From Hymenobacter actinosclerus (GTDB lineage Bacteria; Bacteroidota; Bacteroidia; Cytophagales; Hymenobacteraceae): DNA of 64,000 nucleotides. Positions within the stretch are counted from its first letter, which is position 1. Every line of letters starts with the position of its first letter. Below are positions 1-8,087 of the stretch, piece by piece. Where the stretch lies: NCBI RefSeq assembly GCF_900111515.1, contig NZ_FOHS01000002.1, positions 1,167,732 to 1,231,731 on the forward strand. Reading direction: 5' to 3'. Below the pieces are notes generated by a model. It worked only from the letters and a program-made list of their open reading frames with translations, had not been told where the DNA came from and did not search any database. The translations under genes and the position numbers were made by a program.

Positions 1-25
1 TACCTGCGTTGTGCGGGCTTTTTGC

Positions 26-1234
26 CTAGTACGTGCCGAAAGCCTGCTGCTGCTCCATGTCGCGAATGACGCGCTCTTCGGCCGGCGAGGCGCGCAGCAC
101 TTCCCGGTCGCGCCAGAACTCGGGCTCGTAGGGTCCTTTGCGGGCCTGCCGCAGGTCGTTGTAATTCACGCCGGTGCTTTTGTAGCCCTTGGTGTTGGCC
201 CCTTTGGCGTAGCGGTAGAAGAACAGATTGCCACTCACGGTAGTCGTGTCGGGGCGGCCGTTGTAGCGCAGCACGATGCGCTGCTCGGCGCGGATGGCCC
301 GCAGCTGGCTGAGCGAATCCTGATAGGGCACGAAATCAGCCGTCAGGCGCATGCTCTGCGAGTCGAGGCTGGTGCCTTCGCCAAACTGCAGCGCCATCAG
401 GTCGGCAATGGGCACCTGGCTTTCCACGCGGCGCAGGGAGGCCGTTGCCATGTCGAGGTAGAGCGTCCCGCTCAGCGCCGACTGACCCAGCTCGGGGCGG
501 GGCCGAAAATCGATGACGGCTACCTCGCCCGACTCGTTGCGCAGGATTTCGCGCAGCTGAAACGCAAACTGCCCGGTTGCGCGCGGCCCCAGCGGCACGG
601 CCACCGTGCGCGGGCTGGGCTTGGGGTCGTACACCGGAATCAGGCGCATGGCGGCCGAGAAGTTCATCATCTCCACGCCCGTTTCTTCGCTCACCTGCCC
701 GTAGCGGGCCTGCGTGAGCTGCCAGCCGCTGATGCCCTCCGCTGTAAAGCGCACATCGTAGAAGGCATCCATAAATTCGGTGTAGCGGCCGTTGTGGCGC
801 TGTTTCTGGCGGTAGAAGGCCTGCCCGTACAGGCTTTCGCGCTGGTGCCGGGCCAGCTTGGCACTGGCGCGCTGCACCAGTTCGGCCGCAATCTGGCCGG
901 GGTTGCGCACCCGCACCTCGGGCAGGGCCACCAGGCTGCTTTTAAGGCGGATTTCAATCGGGGCGGCCGCCATTTTGGCGTTGAGGTTGAGAATGGTGGG
1001 CTCGAAGCCCAGGCTGTTGACCGTGAGCTGCTGGGGCAGCCGCGGCACCCGTAGCAGAAACTCGCCGGCTTCGTTGGTGGCCGTTCCCACTTCAGAGCCC
1101 AGCACGCCCACGCCGGCATAGGGCACGGGCTGGTTTTTCTCATCAAGCACGCGGCCTTTCAGCAGAATTTGCTGTGCGAAGGCGCTACCACCGCCGAGCA
1201 GCAACACCAGAACAAATAATAAAGCAGATTTCAT
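26..1234 (-). CDS. Carboxypeptidase-regulatory-like (TonB receptor-associated) exported protein
   Basis: The ATG at 1234 is chosen because it starts directly with a signal peptide (MKSALLFVLVLLLGGGSAFAQ); the open frame extends 20 codons further upstream without adding anything recognisable. After the signal comes a CarboxypepD_reg-like beta-sandwich at about residues 25-95 (KGRVLDEKNQPVPYAGVGV, then EAGEFLLRV), a fold used as an N-terminal module in Bacteroidetes surface proteins. The remaining 300 residues resemble the DUF5686-like or hypothetical beta-rich region found on such proteins but contain no catalytic motif I can name. It is probably periplasmic or outer-membrane-associated. It is read in the same direction as the gene at 1345-1866 but is separated by about 110 bases. 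Function is unknown. Confidence 0.75.
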   Translation of the reverse strand: MKSALLFVLVLLLGGGSAFAQQILLKGRVLDEKNQPVPYAGVGVLGSEVGTATNEAGEFLLRVPRLPQQLTVNSLGFEPTILNLNAKMAAAPIEIRLKSSLVALPEVRVRNPGQIAAELVQRASAKLARHQRESLYGQAFYRQKQRHNGRYTEFMDAFYDVRFTAEGISGWQLTQARYGQVSEETGVEMMNFSAAMRLIPVYDPKPSPRTVAVPLGPRATGQFAFQLREILRNESGEVAVIDFRPRPELGQSALSGTLYLDMATASLRRVESQVPIADLMALQFGEGTSLDSQSMRLTADFVPYQDSLSQLRAIRAEQRIVLRYNGRPDTTTVSGNLFFYRYAKGANTKGYKSTGVNYNDLRQARKGPYEPEFWRDREVLRASPAEERVIRDMEQQQAFGTY

Positions 1235-1344
1235 AAGCGACAAAATAGCAAGAAGCGCGAAAAGCCGGGGCCATAAAAAAGGGCCCCGCAACACCAGCAG
1301 GCATTACGGAGCCAAAATAATTCCGCGGGCTGGCGGAAACGGAA

Positions 1345-1866
1345 CTATAACCGGGCCAGCTTTTGCGCTTCGGCGTCCGAAACGTGGCCACGGGCAACCA
1401 GGAAGTCGCGCACCAGCCCGAACGATTCGGCATCGAGGCCCGAGTTGGGGTGGTTGAGCAGGGTTTTGAGCAGAAACTGGCGGTCGTCGTCCACGTGCTG
1501 GCTCAGGCCCAGGAAAGCGGGCAGGTTGCTTTCCACGCTCAGGCGCAGAAACCGCACTTCGGGGTTGTTGGCGTCGATGCTCACGGCCTGCTCGAACTGC
1601 TTGCTGGCCTGCTGCACGTAGGTAAGCTTGTTGAACATGGAGGCGTCGCGGGCCCGGATGGCCTCGGCGGCCGCTTTGTAGGCCAGCACCACCGCGTCCT
1701 GCTTGGTGTAGGCGCTCATCAGCTTATGAAATTTCTCGCCGGCTTCTTTGCTGGCGGCTGCCTGCTGGTACTGCTGGCGGAGCTTGGGCAGGGTGTAGGG
1801 GTTGGCTTCGGTCGACACGAGCGTGGAAAAAGTCAGGAAGAAGGTAAGAAACAGGTATTTAAGCAC
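1345..1866 (-). CDS. Conserved exported hypothetical protein
   Basis: A 173-residue protein with a clear signal peptide (MLKYLFLTFFLTFSTLVSTEA), followed by a helical, Ala/Gln-rich mature region containing a tetratricopeptide-like stretch (about residues 65-110, KQFEQAVSIDANNPEVRFLRL). The start is GTG at 1866; a nearby ATG at 1871 is out of frame. Short Bacteroidetes periplasmic proteins of this shape are common and uncharacterised. It lies about 115 bases downstream of crtB on the same strand, so it might be cotranscribed with the carotenoid genes, but nothing in the protein suggests a pigment role. Confidence 0.75.
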   Translation of the reverse strand: MLKYLFLTFFLTFSTLVSTEANPYTLPKLRQQYQQAAASKEAGEKFHKLMSAYTKQDAVVLAYKAAAEAIRARDASMFNKLTYVQQASKQFEQAVSIDANNPEVRFLRLSVESNLPAFLGLSQHVDDDRQFLLKTLLNHPNSGLDAESFGLVRDFLVARGHVSDAEAQKLARL

Positions 1867-1982
1867 GGCATGGGGAAAGGCGGGGGCAGGAACTGGAGCT
1901 GCGCGGCGGCAAGTTACGGCCCGCTGAGCTTCAATTATGACGCCAAATACCGAAATTCAGCGCACTTCCGGCCCAAACCGCC

Positions 1983-2825
1983 TTACACCCGGGCCATCCG
2001 GTAGCGCAGCCACGAGCCCAGCAGCAGCAGCAGCTTGGTGTTGGTGGGCACCCGCACCCGCTGCTGCTGAATGTGGGCCGCGGGCAGCTGCCGGATTTTG
2101 TGGAATAGCTTCAGGTAGTACACATAGGCCAGGTACACGCCCAGCCGGGCCGCCCGCGGCAGCTGCACAATGCCCGCGTAGCCAGCCTCAAAATCGGCCC
2201 GGATATCGGCCTCAATGTCGCGCTTCACGGCTTCGGTAAAGTGCTCGTACTGCACGCCCGGAAAATACACCCGGCCCCGCTCCTCGTAATCGGAACGGAT
2301 GTCGCGCAGGAAATTGATTTTCTGGAACGCCGAGCCCAGCCGCCGGGCCGGCTCGCGCAGCCGCTCGAACTGCTGCTGGTCGCCCTCGCAGAAGATGCGC
2401 AGGCACATAAGCCCCACTACCTCGGCCGAGCCATAGATGTACTTGCTGTACAACGATTGGTCGTAGCTGCGGTCGTCGAGGTCCATCTCCATGCTATACA
2501 GGAAGGCCGCAATAAACTCCCGGTCGATACCGTACTGATGCACCACATCCTGAAAGGCGTGCAGCACCGGGTTCAGGCTGATGCGCTTGTCGAGGGCCTC
2601 GTAGGTCTGACGCTCGAAATCGGCAAACAGCGCGGCCTTATCGTGGGCATGAAACGTGTCCACGATTTCGTCGGCCCAGCGCACAAAACCATATACCGAG
2701 TACACCGGCAGGTGAAACCGCTTATCGAGCGTGCGGATGCCCAGCGTGAAGGAGGTGCTGTAGCGCTGGGTTATCAGCTTGCTGCACGCCCGGCTGGTTT
2801 CGGTGAAAAGGGCAACGTGGTCCAA
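1983..2825 (-). CDS. crtB: Phytoene synthase
   Basis: Condenses two geranylgeranyl diphosphates to 15-cis-phytoene, the committed step of C40 carotenoid synthesis. The 280-residue length fits the trans-isoprenyl diphosphate synthase (head-to-head) family. Both aspartate-rich Mg-diphosphate motifs are present: DEIVD at 52-56 and DIRSD at 175-179, the latter inside the typical FQKINFLRDIRSDYEERGR context. The likely start is TTG at 2825: an in-frame TAA lies about 50 bases upstream and no ATG intervenes, and the N-terminus (CSKLITQRYSTSFTLGI) aligns with other CrtB proteins from this point. Its 5' edge abuts AATTCAT-type heptamers. It is downstream of crtI on the same strand, separated by about 200 bases of repeat. 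Confidence 0.95.
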   Translation of the reverse strand: MDHVALFTETSRACSKLITQRYSTSFTLGIRTLDKRFHLPVYSVYGFVRWADEIVDTFHAHDKAALFADFERQTYEALDKRISLNPVLHAFQDVVHQYGIDREFIAAFLYSMEMDLDDRSYDQSLYSKYIYGSAEVVGLMCLRIFCEGDQQQFERLREPARRLGSAFQKINFLRDIRSDYEERGRVYFPGVQYEHFTEAVKRDIEADIRADFEAGYAGIVQLPRAARLGVYLAYVYYLKLFHKIRQLPAAHIQQQRVRVPTNTKLLLLLGSWLRYRMARV

Positions 2826-2832
2826 ATTCTTT

Positions 2833-2867
2833 GGAATTATGAATTTTAAATTATGAATTATGAATTC
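2833..2867. repeat. Inverted, degenerate copies of the AATTCAT heptamer at the crtB start
   Basis: The stretch just upstream of the crtB TTG codon contains about three ATGAATT units on the plus strand, the reverse complement of the AATTCAT unit of the array at 2942-3030. Seventeen bases here (TTATGAATTATGAATTC) can pair with the left end of that array (GAATTCATAATTCATAA), giving a stem with a loop of about 75 bases between crtI and crtB. Confidence 0.7.
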
Positions 2868-2941
2868 CGTTTAGCTGATCGAGCGGCTCATTCATATTTC
2901 TCAATTCAAAATCCGGTGTTGAGGCAGGCTTTTACAGAATG

Positions 2942-3030
2942 AATTCATAATTCATAATTCATAATTCATAATTCATAATTCATAATTCATAATTCATAAT
3001 TCATAATTCATAATTCATAATTCATAATTC
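2942..3030. repeat. Heptanucleotide tandem repeat, 12.7 copies of AATTCAT
   Basis: Perfect tandem array: twelve uninterrupted AATTCAT units plus AATTC. It sits in the crtI-crtB intergenic space and overlaps the crtI stop codon, which is at 3022-3024 inside the array. Every unit is identical, which suggests recent expansion or slippage. In an otherwise GC-rich region this AT-only block stands out sharply. Confidence 0.95.
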
Positions 3031-4491
3031 CTTCAACACTTCCCCCGCTACCACCTGGCCCGAAATGAGGGAAGGTGGCACGCCGGGGCCGGGGACGGTG
3101 AGCTGGCCGGTGAAGTAGAGGTTGCTGACTTTTTTGCTTTTGAGACTGGGCTTGAGGATGGCCGTCTGGCGCAGGGTGTTGGCCAGGCCGTAGGCGTTGC
3201 CCTTGTAGCTGTGGTAGTCGGCAATGAAATCCTGGTGGGCGTAACTGCGCTTGTACACCACCGCGTCGCGGATGCTGGTGCCGCAATGCCGCTCCAGCCG
3301 CTCCATGATGAAGTTGTAGTAGTGCTCGCGCGTGGCCTCGGGGTCGGGCAGGTTGGGGGCCACCGGCACCAGCAGGAAGATGTTCTCGCAGCCCTCCGGC
3401 GCCACCGAGGGGTCCGTCTGCGAGGGCGCCGACACGTAGAACAGCGGGCGCGTGGGCCACTTCGGGTTCTCGTAGATTTCCTCGGCGTGCAGGCCGAAGT
3501 CCTCGTCGAAAAACAGGTTGTGGTGGCGCAGGTTGGGCAGGCGCTTGTTCAGGCCCACGTAAAACAGCAGCGACGAGGGCGCCATCGTGCGCTTGTCCCA
3601 GTAGTCCTCCGAGTAGGTGCGCCACGCAGGGGCCAGCAGGTGCTGCTCGGCGTGGTGGTAGTCGGCGCCGGCTACCACGGCATCGGCGGGCCGGAAGCCG
3701 GCGGCGGTCTGCACGCCGGTGGTGCGGCCGTTTTCCACCACAATCTGCTCCACGGGCGTGTTGTACTCGATTTCCACGCCCTGCTCGCGGGCCAGGGCTA
3801 CCATGCCTTCCACAATTTTATGCATGCCGCCCATGGGGTACCAGGTGCCCAGCGCCAGGTCGGCGTAGTTCATGAGCGAGTACAGGGCCGGCGTGTTTTC
3901 GGAAGTGGCGCCCAGAAACAGAATCGGAAACTCGACCAGCTCCAGCAGCCGCGGGTCCTTGAAAAACTTGCGCACGTGCTTGTGCATGCTTTGCAGCAGG
4001 TCGAGGCGCACGGCGTCTACTACCAGCCGCGGATCGGCAAACTCCAGCAGCGAGCGGCCGGGCATGTGCACGAACTTGCCGATGCCCACCTGGTACTTGT
4101 AGGCCGCCTGCCGCAGAAACTCATCGAGGCGTGCGCCGCTGCCGGGCTCAAACCGCTCGAACAACGCCCGCAGCTCGCTCATGGCGGCCGGAATATCCAC
4201 CGCCTCAGGGCCTTTAAAAATCACCTGGTACGAGGGGTCGAGGCGCACCAAGTCGTAGTAGTCGCTCACCTTCCGCCCAAATTTGGCGAAGTACTGCTCG
4301 AAAATATCGGGCATCCAGTACCAGCTCGGGCCCATGTCGAAGGTGAAGCCCTCGGCCTGAAACTGCCGGGCCCGGCCGCCGGGGCCCTCGTTTTTTTCCA
4401 GCAGCGTAACGCGGCAGCCCTGCTGGGCCAGCGTGGTAGCCGCCGACAGGCCCGCGAAGCCGGCCCCGATAACTATGATGTGTTTGCTCAC
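3022..4491 (-). CDS. crtI: Phytoene desaturase (CrtI family)
   Basis: FAD-dependent desaturase converting phytoene to neurosporene/lycopene. 489 residues, normal for CrtI. The N-terminal Rossmann FAD site reads GAGFAGLSAA at 9-18 and is followed by LLEKNEGPGGRAR; the C-terminal bacterial phytoene dehydrogenase signature is visible at about 459-489 (YFTGQLTVPGPGVPPSLISG). The initiator is GTG at 4491 with no better ATG. The stop codon falls within the AATTCAT array. Gene order on the minus strand is regulator, ECF sigma, crtI, crtB, consistent with one light-regulated pigment unit. Desaturation number cannot be told from sequence. Confidence 0.95.
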   Translation of the reverse strand: MSKHIIVIGAGFAGLSAATTLAQQGCRVTLLEKNEGPGGRARQFQAEGFTFDMGPSWYWMPDIFEQYFAKFGRKVSDYYDLVRLDPSYQVIFKGPEAVDIPAAMSELRALFERFEPGSGARLDEFLRQAAYKYQVGIGKFVHMPGRSLLEFADPRLVVDAVRLDLLQSMHKHVRKFFKDPRLLELVEFPILFLGATSENTPALYSLMNYADLALGTWYPMGGMHKIVEGMVALAREQGVEIEYNTPVEQIVVENGRTTGVQTAAGFRPADAVVAGADYHHAEQHLLAPAWRTYSEDYWDKRTMAPSSLLFYVGLNKRLPNLRHHNLFFDEDFGLHAEEIYENPKWPTRPLFYVSAPSQTDPSVAPEGCENIFLLVPVAPNLPDPEATREHYYNFIMERLERHCGTSIRDAVVYKRSYAHQDFIADYHSYKGNAYGLANTLRQTAILKPSLKSKKVSNLYFTGQLTVPGPGVPPSLISGQVVAGEVLKEL

Positions 4492-4699
4492 AAGCGCAAA
4501 TATGAGGTTTTGCTGGTTTTGCTGGTTTCGCCCAGCCCTACGCAGCCCGACTCGCTAAGATACCGCCAGCCGGCCCGGAAGTTTGCTTTTCGGGCGAGCC
4601 CGACAAGCCAACGGGCCGCAAACTACGCTGGCCAAAGCTGGTTGCGTAGTCCGCGGCCCGTGATACGCCCGGGGCGGGTCTGTACTCTCTCCCTATTCC

Positions 4700-5215
4700 C
4701 TACACGCCGGGGGCGTATGTCTTCAACGCCTGCTTGAGCTCTTTGCGGGCGATGTGAATACGGTTTTTGACGGTGCCAATCGGAATTTGCAGCTTCTCCG
4801 CAATTTCCAGGTACTTGTAGCCGATGTAGTACATCATGAACGGCGTCCGGTAGTCGGCCGGGAGACCGGCAATAGCCGCGTTGATGTCCGTTACTACGAA
4901 ATCGGAGCTGGCTCCGTTGTGGGTAATGTAGTTTTCATCGGTATTAAAGTACTGAAAGTACTCCGTGCTGTCGATGTTGCTGTTGCGCTTGGTTATTTTG
5001 TTGTAGTTGTTGATGAAGGTGTTGCGCATGATGGTGTACAACCACGCCTTCAGATTGGTGCCCGTCTTGAACTTGTCTTTGTTGAGCATGGCCTTGAGCA
5101 GGGTTTCCTGCACGAGGTCTTTGGCGTCGTCGGCGTCGCGGGTCAGGTTCATCGCCACCGGCTTCAGCGAGTAAGAAATCTTCTGTACCTGGTCAGTGAA
5201 TTCAAGAGAGGTCAT
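4700..5215 (-). CDS. ECF-type RNA polymerase sigma factor
   Basis: 171-residue group 4 sigma factor. Region 2 (residues about 10-75) includes DADDAKDLVQETLLKAM and LKAWLYTIMRNTFINNY; region 4 (about 115-165) ends in a helix-turn-helix with YKYLEIAEKLQIPIGTVKNR. ATG 5215 is chosen because the 22 residues before it have no sigma homology. No anti-sigma gene is adjacent; instead it lies between a CarH-like repressor gene and crtI, the arrangement expected if the regulator controls sigma and sigma drives the crt genes. A -7-like TATATTTG is at 5247-5254 on the minus strand. Confidence 0.93.
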   Translation of the reverse strand: MTSLEFTDQVQKISYSLKPVAMNLTRDADDAKDLVQETLLKAMLNKDKFKTGTNLKAWLYTIMRNTFINNYNKITKRNSNIDSTEYFQYFNTDENYITHNGASSDFVVTDINAAIAGLPADYRTPFMMYYIGYKYLEIAEKLQIPIGTVKNRIHIARKELKQALKTYAPGV

Positions 5216-5246
5216 GCTGTTTAGCTTTTGGTGGCCAAATGTTAAA

Positions 5247-5254
5247 CAAATATA
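5247..5254 (-). promoter_or_regulatory. Putative Bacteroidetes -7 element upstream of the ECF sigma gene
   Basis: TATATTTG on the minus strand matches the TAnnTTTG consensus of Bacteroidetes primary-sigma promoters, about 30 bases before the ATG. A TTGG lies 23 bases further upstream, wider than the usual spacing to the -33 TTTG, so only the -7 half is convincing. Confidence 0.4.
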
Positions 5255-5467
5255 CGCACCGCCCACTAAAAAGTACGCCAACCGGCCGATTTATTTTACA
5301 CAACCAATCCGGATACCGGCCCAGGTGCCGTCAGGGCTACTTTCATCCCAAAAACCAGCCAACCACACCCGGCTACCCTCGCTGCACACGCCAGGCCGAC
5401 ACGCTAGCTGTCGGCCGCCCCTGCGGCCGCCGGCCCAGAAAGTACGACGGGGCTGGCGTATCGGTTT

Positions 5468-6370
5468 TCAGCGCTGGGTTTCGGCAACCGCGCTGCTGGC
5501 ATCAACCAGGGCAATAAAGTCGGTAATCAGAGTCAGGCGGGTGGTTTGCGAGGGCAGCGGAAAATCCAGCTGGGCCAGCGGACCATATAAATAAAGCTGG
5601 GTGCCGGGGCAGTACTCGCGCAGCTGCTGCACGAAATGGCCTACCTCGTCGCGCTCGGGCACGGCCGTGAGCACCGTTAGCAGCGCGTGGGGCTGATAGC
5701 TGGCACACACGGCCCGCAGCTCGGATGTGGGCAGGTTTTGCCCCAGGTACAGCACGTGGTGGCGGCGGGCCCGCAGCACGTAGTTCATGAACAGCAGCGC
5801 CAGCTCGTGCATTTCGCGCTCGGGCAGAAACAGCACCCAGCGCCGGGCCGAGGTGGGCGACACCGGGGGCAACGCATCGGTACCGGCCAGCATTTTCTGG
5901 CGTAGCAGGTTGGTTACCAGGTGCTCCTGGGCGGGGTTCACGGTGCCCGCCTGCCACATAATGCCAATGCGCTGCAAAAACGGGTAAGCTACCCGCAGAA
6001 TGGCCTCTTCGAGGCCAAGCTGCTCGATGGTCTGATTGAACAGGGCCACCAGCTGGCACTCATCCATGGCCAGCATGGCGGCCAGCAAGCCGTTTACGCG
6101 CTGGCAGTAGTTATGGGTCGCGTCGTTGCCGGCCAGCACGGCCGTCGACAGTTCCTCCTCGCTCAGGCTGGCCACCTTGGATATGCGGTAGCCCCGGTCG
6201 CAGAGCGTGGCCACGTTCAGCAGCCGGCGCAAATCGTCCTCGCAATAGGTGCGGATGTTGGTGGCGGTGCGCGCGGGGTTCAGAATGCCATAGCGCTGCT
6301 CCCATATGCGAATGGTATGCGCCTTGACGCCCGAAAGCTGCTCTAAATCGGAGATGGAAAAGTAACCCAT
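5468..6370 (-). CDS. MerR-family regulator with cobalamin-binding domain (CarH/LitR-like photoreceptor repressor)
   Basis: 300 residues with the three-part CarH layout. MerR winged helix at 1-70 (GVKAHTIRIWEQRYGIL, TATNIRTYCEDDLRRL). Helical cap at about 85-165 holds the W-x9-EH signature that shields the upper face of adenosylcobalamin: W139 and E149-H150. The Rossmann B12 domain at about 175-300 has E186-x-H188, where H188 is the candidate lower axial ligand; the usual following Gly is Ala191. Then LYLGQNLPTSEL. In characterised members, dark AdoCbl tetramers repress and light disassembles them. It lies between crtZ and the ECF sigma/crtIB genes on the same strand, which supports light control of carotenoids. 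Whether it truly binds B12 cannot be decided here; a B12-independent CarA-like role is the alternative. Confidence 0.88.
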   Translation of the reverse strand: MGYFSISDLEQLSGVKAHTIRIWEQRYGILNPARTATNIRTYCEDDLRRLLNVATLCDRGYRISKVASLSEEELSTAVLAGNDATHNYCQRVNGLLAAMLAMDECQLVALFNQTIEQLGLEEAILRVAYPFLQRIGIMWQAGTVNPAQEHLVTNLLRQKMLAGTDALPPVSPTSARRWVLFLPEREMHELALLFMNYVLRARRHHVLYLGQNLPTSELRAVCASYQPHALLTVLTAVPERDEVGHFVQQLREYCPGTQLYLYGPLAQLDFPLPSQTTRLTLITDFIALVDASSAVAETQR

Positions 6371-6485
6371 TGTTTTAAGCCGATAGCTGTTAGCAGTTAG
6401 CTATTAGCCTTTTCTCAGGGATAAAATACTAGTGTTATGCAGTGCCAGGCGGCCAGTGCTGCGCGTGAAATCCAACCGCTAACGC

Positions 6486-6980
6486 TCAGTCAACCGCTTT
6501 ACTTTTCAGCACGCGGGTGGGAGCCGGTCGGCGCAAGGCCAGCTGGAAGTAACGGGGCGACACCCACAGCAGGCCGAACTCTTCGCTGCCGTCGCGGCCG
6601 GTGGTTTTGTGGTGCATCTTATGGGCCATGTTCAGGGCCCGCAGGTAGGTGTTGCGCGACTTGCGCCAGAAGCGCAGCCGGCCATGAATCAGCACATCGT
6701 GCACGAAAAAATACAGCGTGCCGTAGCTGGCAATGCCCACGCCCATCCAGAACCGGAAGTCGTGGCTTTCGGAACCGAACACGATGAGCAGCATCGAGAG
6801 CGAGCCGTAAAACAGAAAGAAAAAGTCGTTGCGCTCGAAGCGGTGCGGGTGCCGCACGTGGTGCGAGCGGTGCAGAAACCACAGCGGCCCATGCAGCACG
6901 AAGCGGTGCATGAACCAGGCCACGAACTCCATCCCCAGAAAAGTAGCCGTCGTAACGGCCACGGCACCCAGCGTCGTCAT
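6486..6980 (-). CDS. crtZ: Beta-carotene 3-hydroxylase (CrtZ-type fatty acid hydroxylase family)
   Basis: 164-residue integral membrane di-iron hydroxylase that converts beta-carotene to zeaxanthin. All histidine clusters are visible: H25-x4-H30, H37-x2-HH41, H94-x4-H99 and H120-x2-HH124, with hydrophobic segments at about 5-22, 52-70 and 76-95. It starts at ATG 6980. It lies just upstream of the CarH-like regulator gene on the same strand and probably belongs to the same pigment unit. No lycopene cyclase gene is in the window, so it must be elsewhere. Confidence 0.92.
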   Translation of the reverse strand: MTTLGAVAVTTATFLGMEFVAWFMHRFVLHGPLWFLHRSHHVRHPHRFERNDFFFLFYGSLSMLLIVFGSESHDFRFWMGVGIASYGTLYFFVHDVLIHGRLRFWRKSRNTYLRALNMAHKMHHKTTGRDGSEEFGLLWVSPRYFQLALRRPAPTRVLKSKAVD

Positions 6981-7032
6981 AGGTAAGCTAACCGGCAGAA
7001 AAGCAAGAAGGTTTAGCGGATAGGCGCGGAGG

Positions 7033-7087
7033 GGCCGCCTGTTATCCTGAGCATATCGCGCGACATGCTCAGGATGACAGGCGGGCC
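7033..7087. repeat. Inverted repeat (TCCTGAGC family)
   Basis: Arms at 7033-7054 and 7064-7087, near-perfect over about 22 bases (GGCCGCCTGTTATCCTGAGC against GCTCAGGATGACAGGCGGGCC), loop of 9. It lies between the enoyl-CoA hydratase gene and crtZ. The core resembles the hairpin at 45160-45205, so it belongs to a dispersed family. It has no T-tract and is not an obvious terminator. Confidence 0.8.
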
Positions 7088-7098
7088 TATTGTGCAGG

Positions 7099-7911
7099 TT
7101 AGTTGTCCCAGGTCAGCTTTTCCTTGTTCAGGAAAGCGGCAATGCCGCGGCGGCAGTCGTCGGAGCCGCGGGCGTCGGCGTTCATGCGGGCGGCGTAGCG
7201 CAGACTGTCTTCGAGGGGCATTTCGGGCAGACGGGCTATCATCTCCTTGGTTATTTCCATGCTTTGGCCCGAGTTCTCAACGCACAGGCGGCGGGCAAAG
7301 CGGTATACGCTGTCGGCCAGTTCCTGGCGGGGCACTACGAAGTTGACGAGGCCGTACTCCAGCGCCTTATCGGCGGGGATGACATCGCCGGTGAGCAGCA
7401 GCTGCTTGGTGCGGGTTTCGCCGATTTTACGCAGCAGGAAAATGCTGACGATGGCCGGCAGAAAGCCTATTTTCACTTCGGTGTAGCCGAATTTAGCCTC
7501 GGGTACGGTAAAGGCAAAGTCGCAGATAGTAGCCAGGCCGCAGCCGCCGGCCAGCGCGTGGCCGTGCACCTGCCCGATAACCACCTTGTTGAGGGTGTAA
7601 ATCTGGTGGAACAGCTGCATGAGGTGGGTCGAGTCGGCCAGGTTCTCGTTGTAGCCGAAATTCTGCAACTCCTGAATATAGCCTAAATCGGCCCCGGCAC
7701 AGAACACGTCGCCCGCGGCCCGCAACACGATAACCTTGCAGTCGTCGTCGTCTTCGGCATAAGCGAAGGCTTGCTTAAGCTCAGTCACCACGTTGGCATT
7801 GAGCGCGTTGCGCTTATCGGGACGATTGAGCGTGATATAGCCGATAGAATCCTGGGCTTCGTAGCGGATGTAGCGCAGTTCTTCGAGTTCCTGAGTGAGG
7901 GCGTCTTCCAT
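7099..7911 (-). CDS. Enoyl-CoA hydratase/isomerase family protein
   Basis: 270-residue crotonase-fold enzyme. The oxyanion-hole regions are clear: FCAGADL at about 70-76 and AGGCGLATICD at about 121-131. Of the two catalytic glutamates of crotonase, the first position is Gly (GGCGLA instead of a CELA-type motif), while the second is kept as Glu145 in YTEVKIGFLP. This pattern occurs in methylglutaconyl-CoA hydratase-like and isomerase-like members, so the exact substrate is open. ATG 7911 is chosen because crotonase homology begins just after it and the upstream codons are proline-rich shadow sequence. It acts on CoA thioesters in the cytoplasm. Confidence 0.9.
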   Translation of the reverse strand: MEDALTQELEELRYIRYEAQDSIGYITLNRPDKRNALNANVVTELKQAFAYAEDDDDCKVIVLRAAGDVFCAGADLGYIQELQNFGYNENLADSTHLMQLFHQIYTLNKVVIGQVHGHALAGGCGLATICDFAFTVPEAKFGYTEVKIGFLPAIVSIFLLRKIGETRTKQLLLTGDVIPADKALEYGLVNFVVPRQELADSVYRFARRLCVENSGQSMEITKEMIARLPEMPLEDSLRYAARMNADARGSDDCRRGIAAFLNKEKLTWDN

Positions 7912-8087
7912 AGTCGGGATGGGTGGGGCAAGGATGAGGGGCTCAGCGAAAGGGCCGGTAGGTGCAAGCAGCAAGGGGCCGGGCTAAGCCAGAAGGGGGT
8001 CGAAAAACCCAAACCTAGCAAAATTGATGCTACTATGATACGAACTACGCGCCGAATCCGGCCACTACCCGGCGGTATTTTGTGGGT

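Noticed and set aside
2942..3030. Possible CRISPR array
   Set aside because: Units are 7 bases with no spacers and there are no cas genes; it is a microsatellite.
3211..4737. A 508-codon plus-strand frame opposite crtI
   Set aside because: It is His/Val/Gln-rich with no domain, typical of the antisense frame of a GC-rich gene. crtI on the minus strand has full FAD and desaturase motifs.
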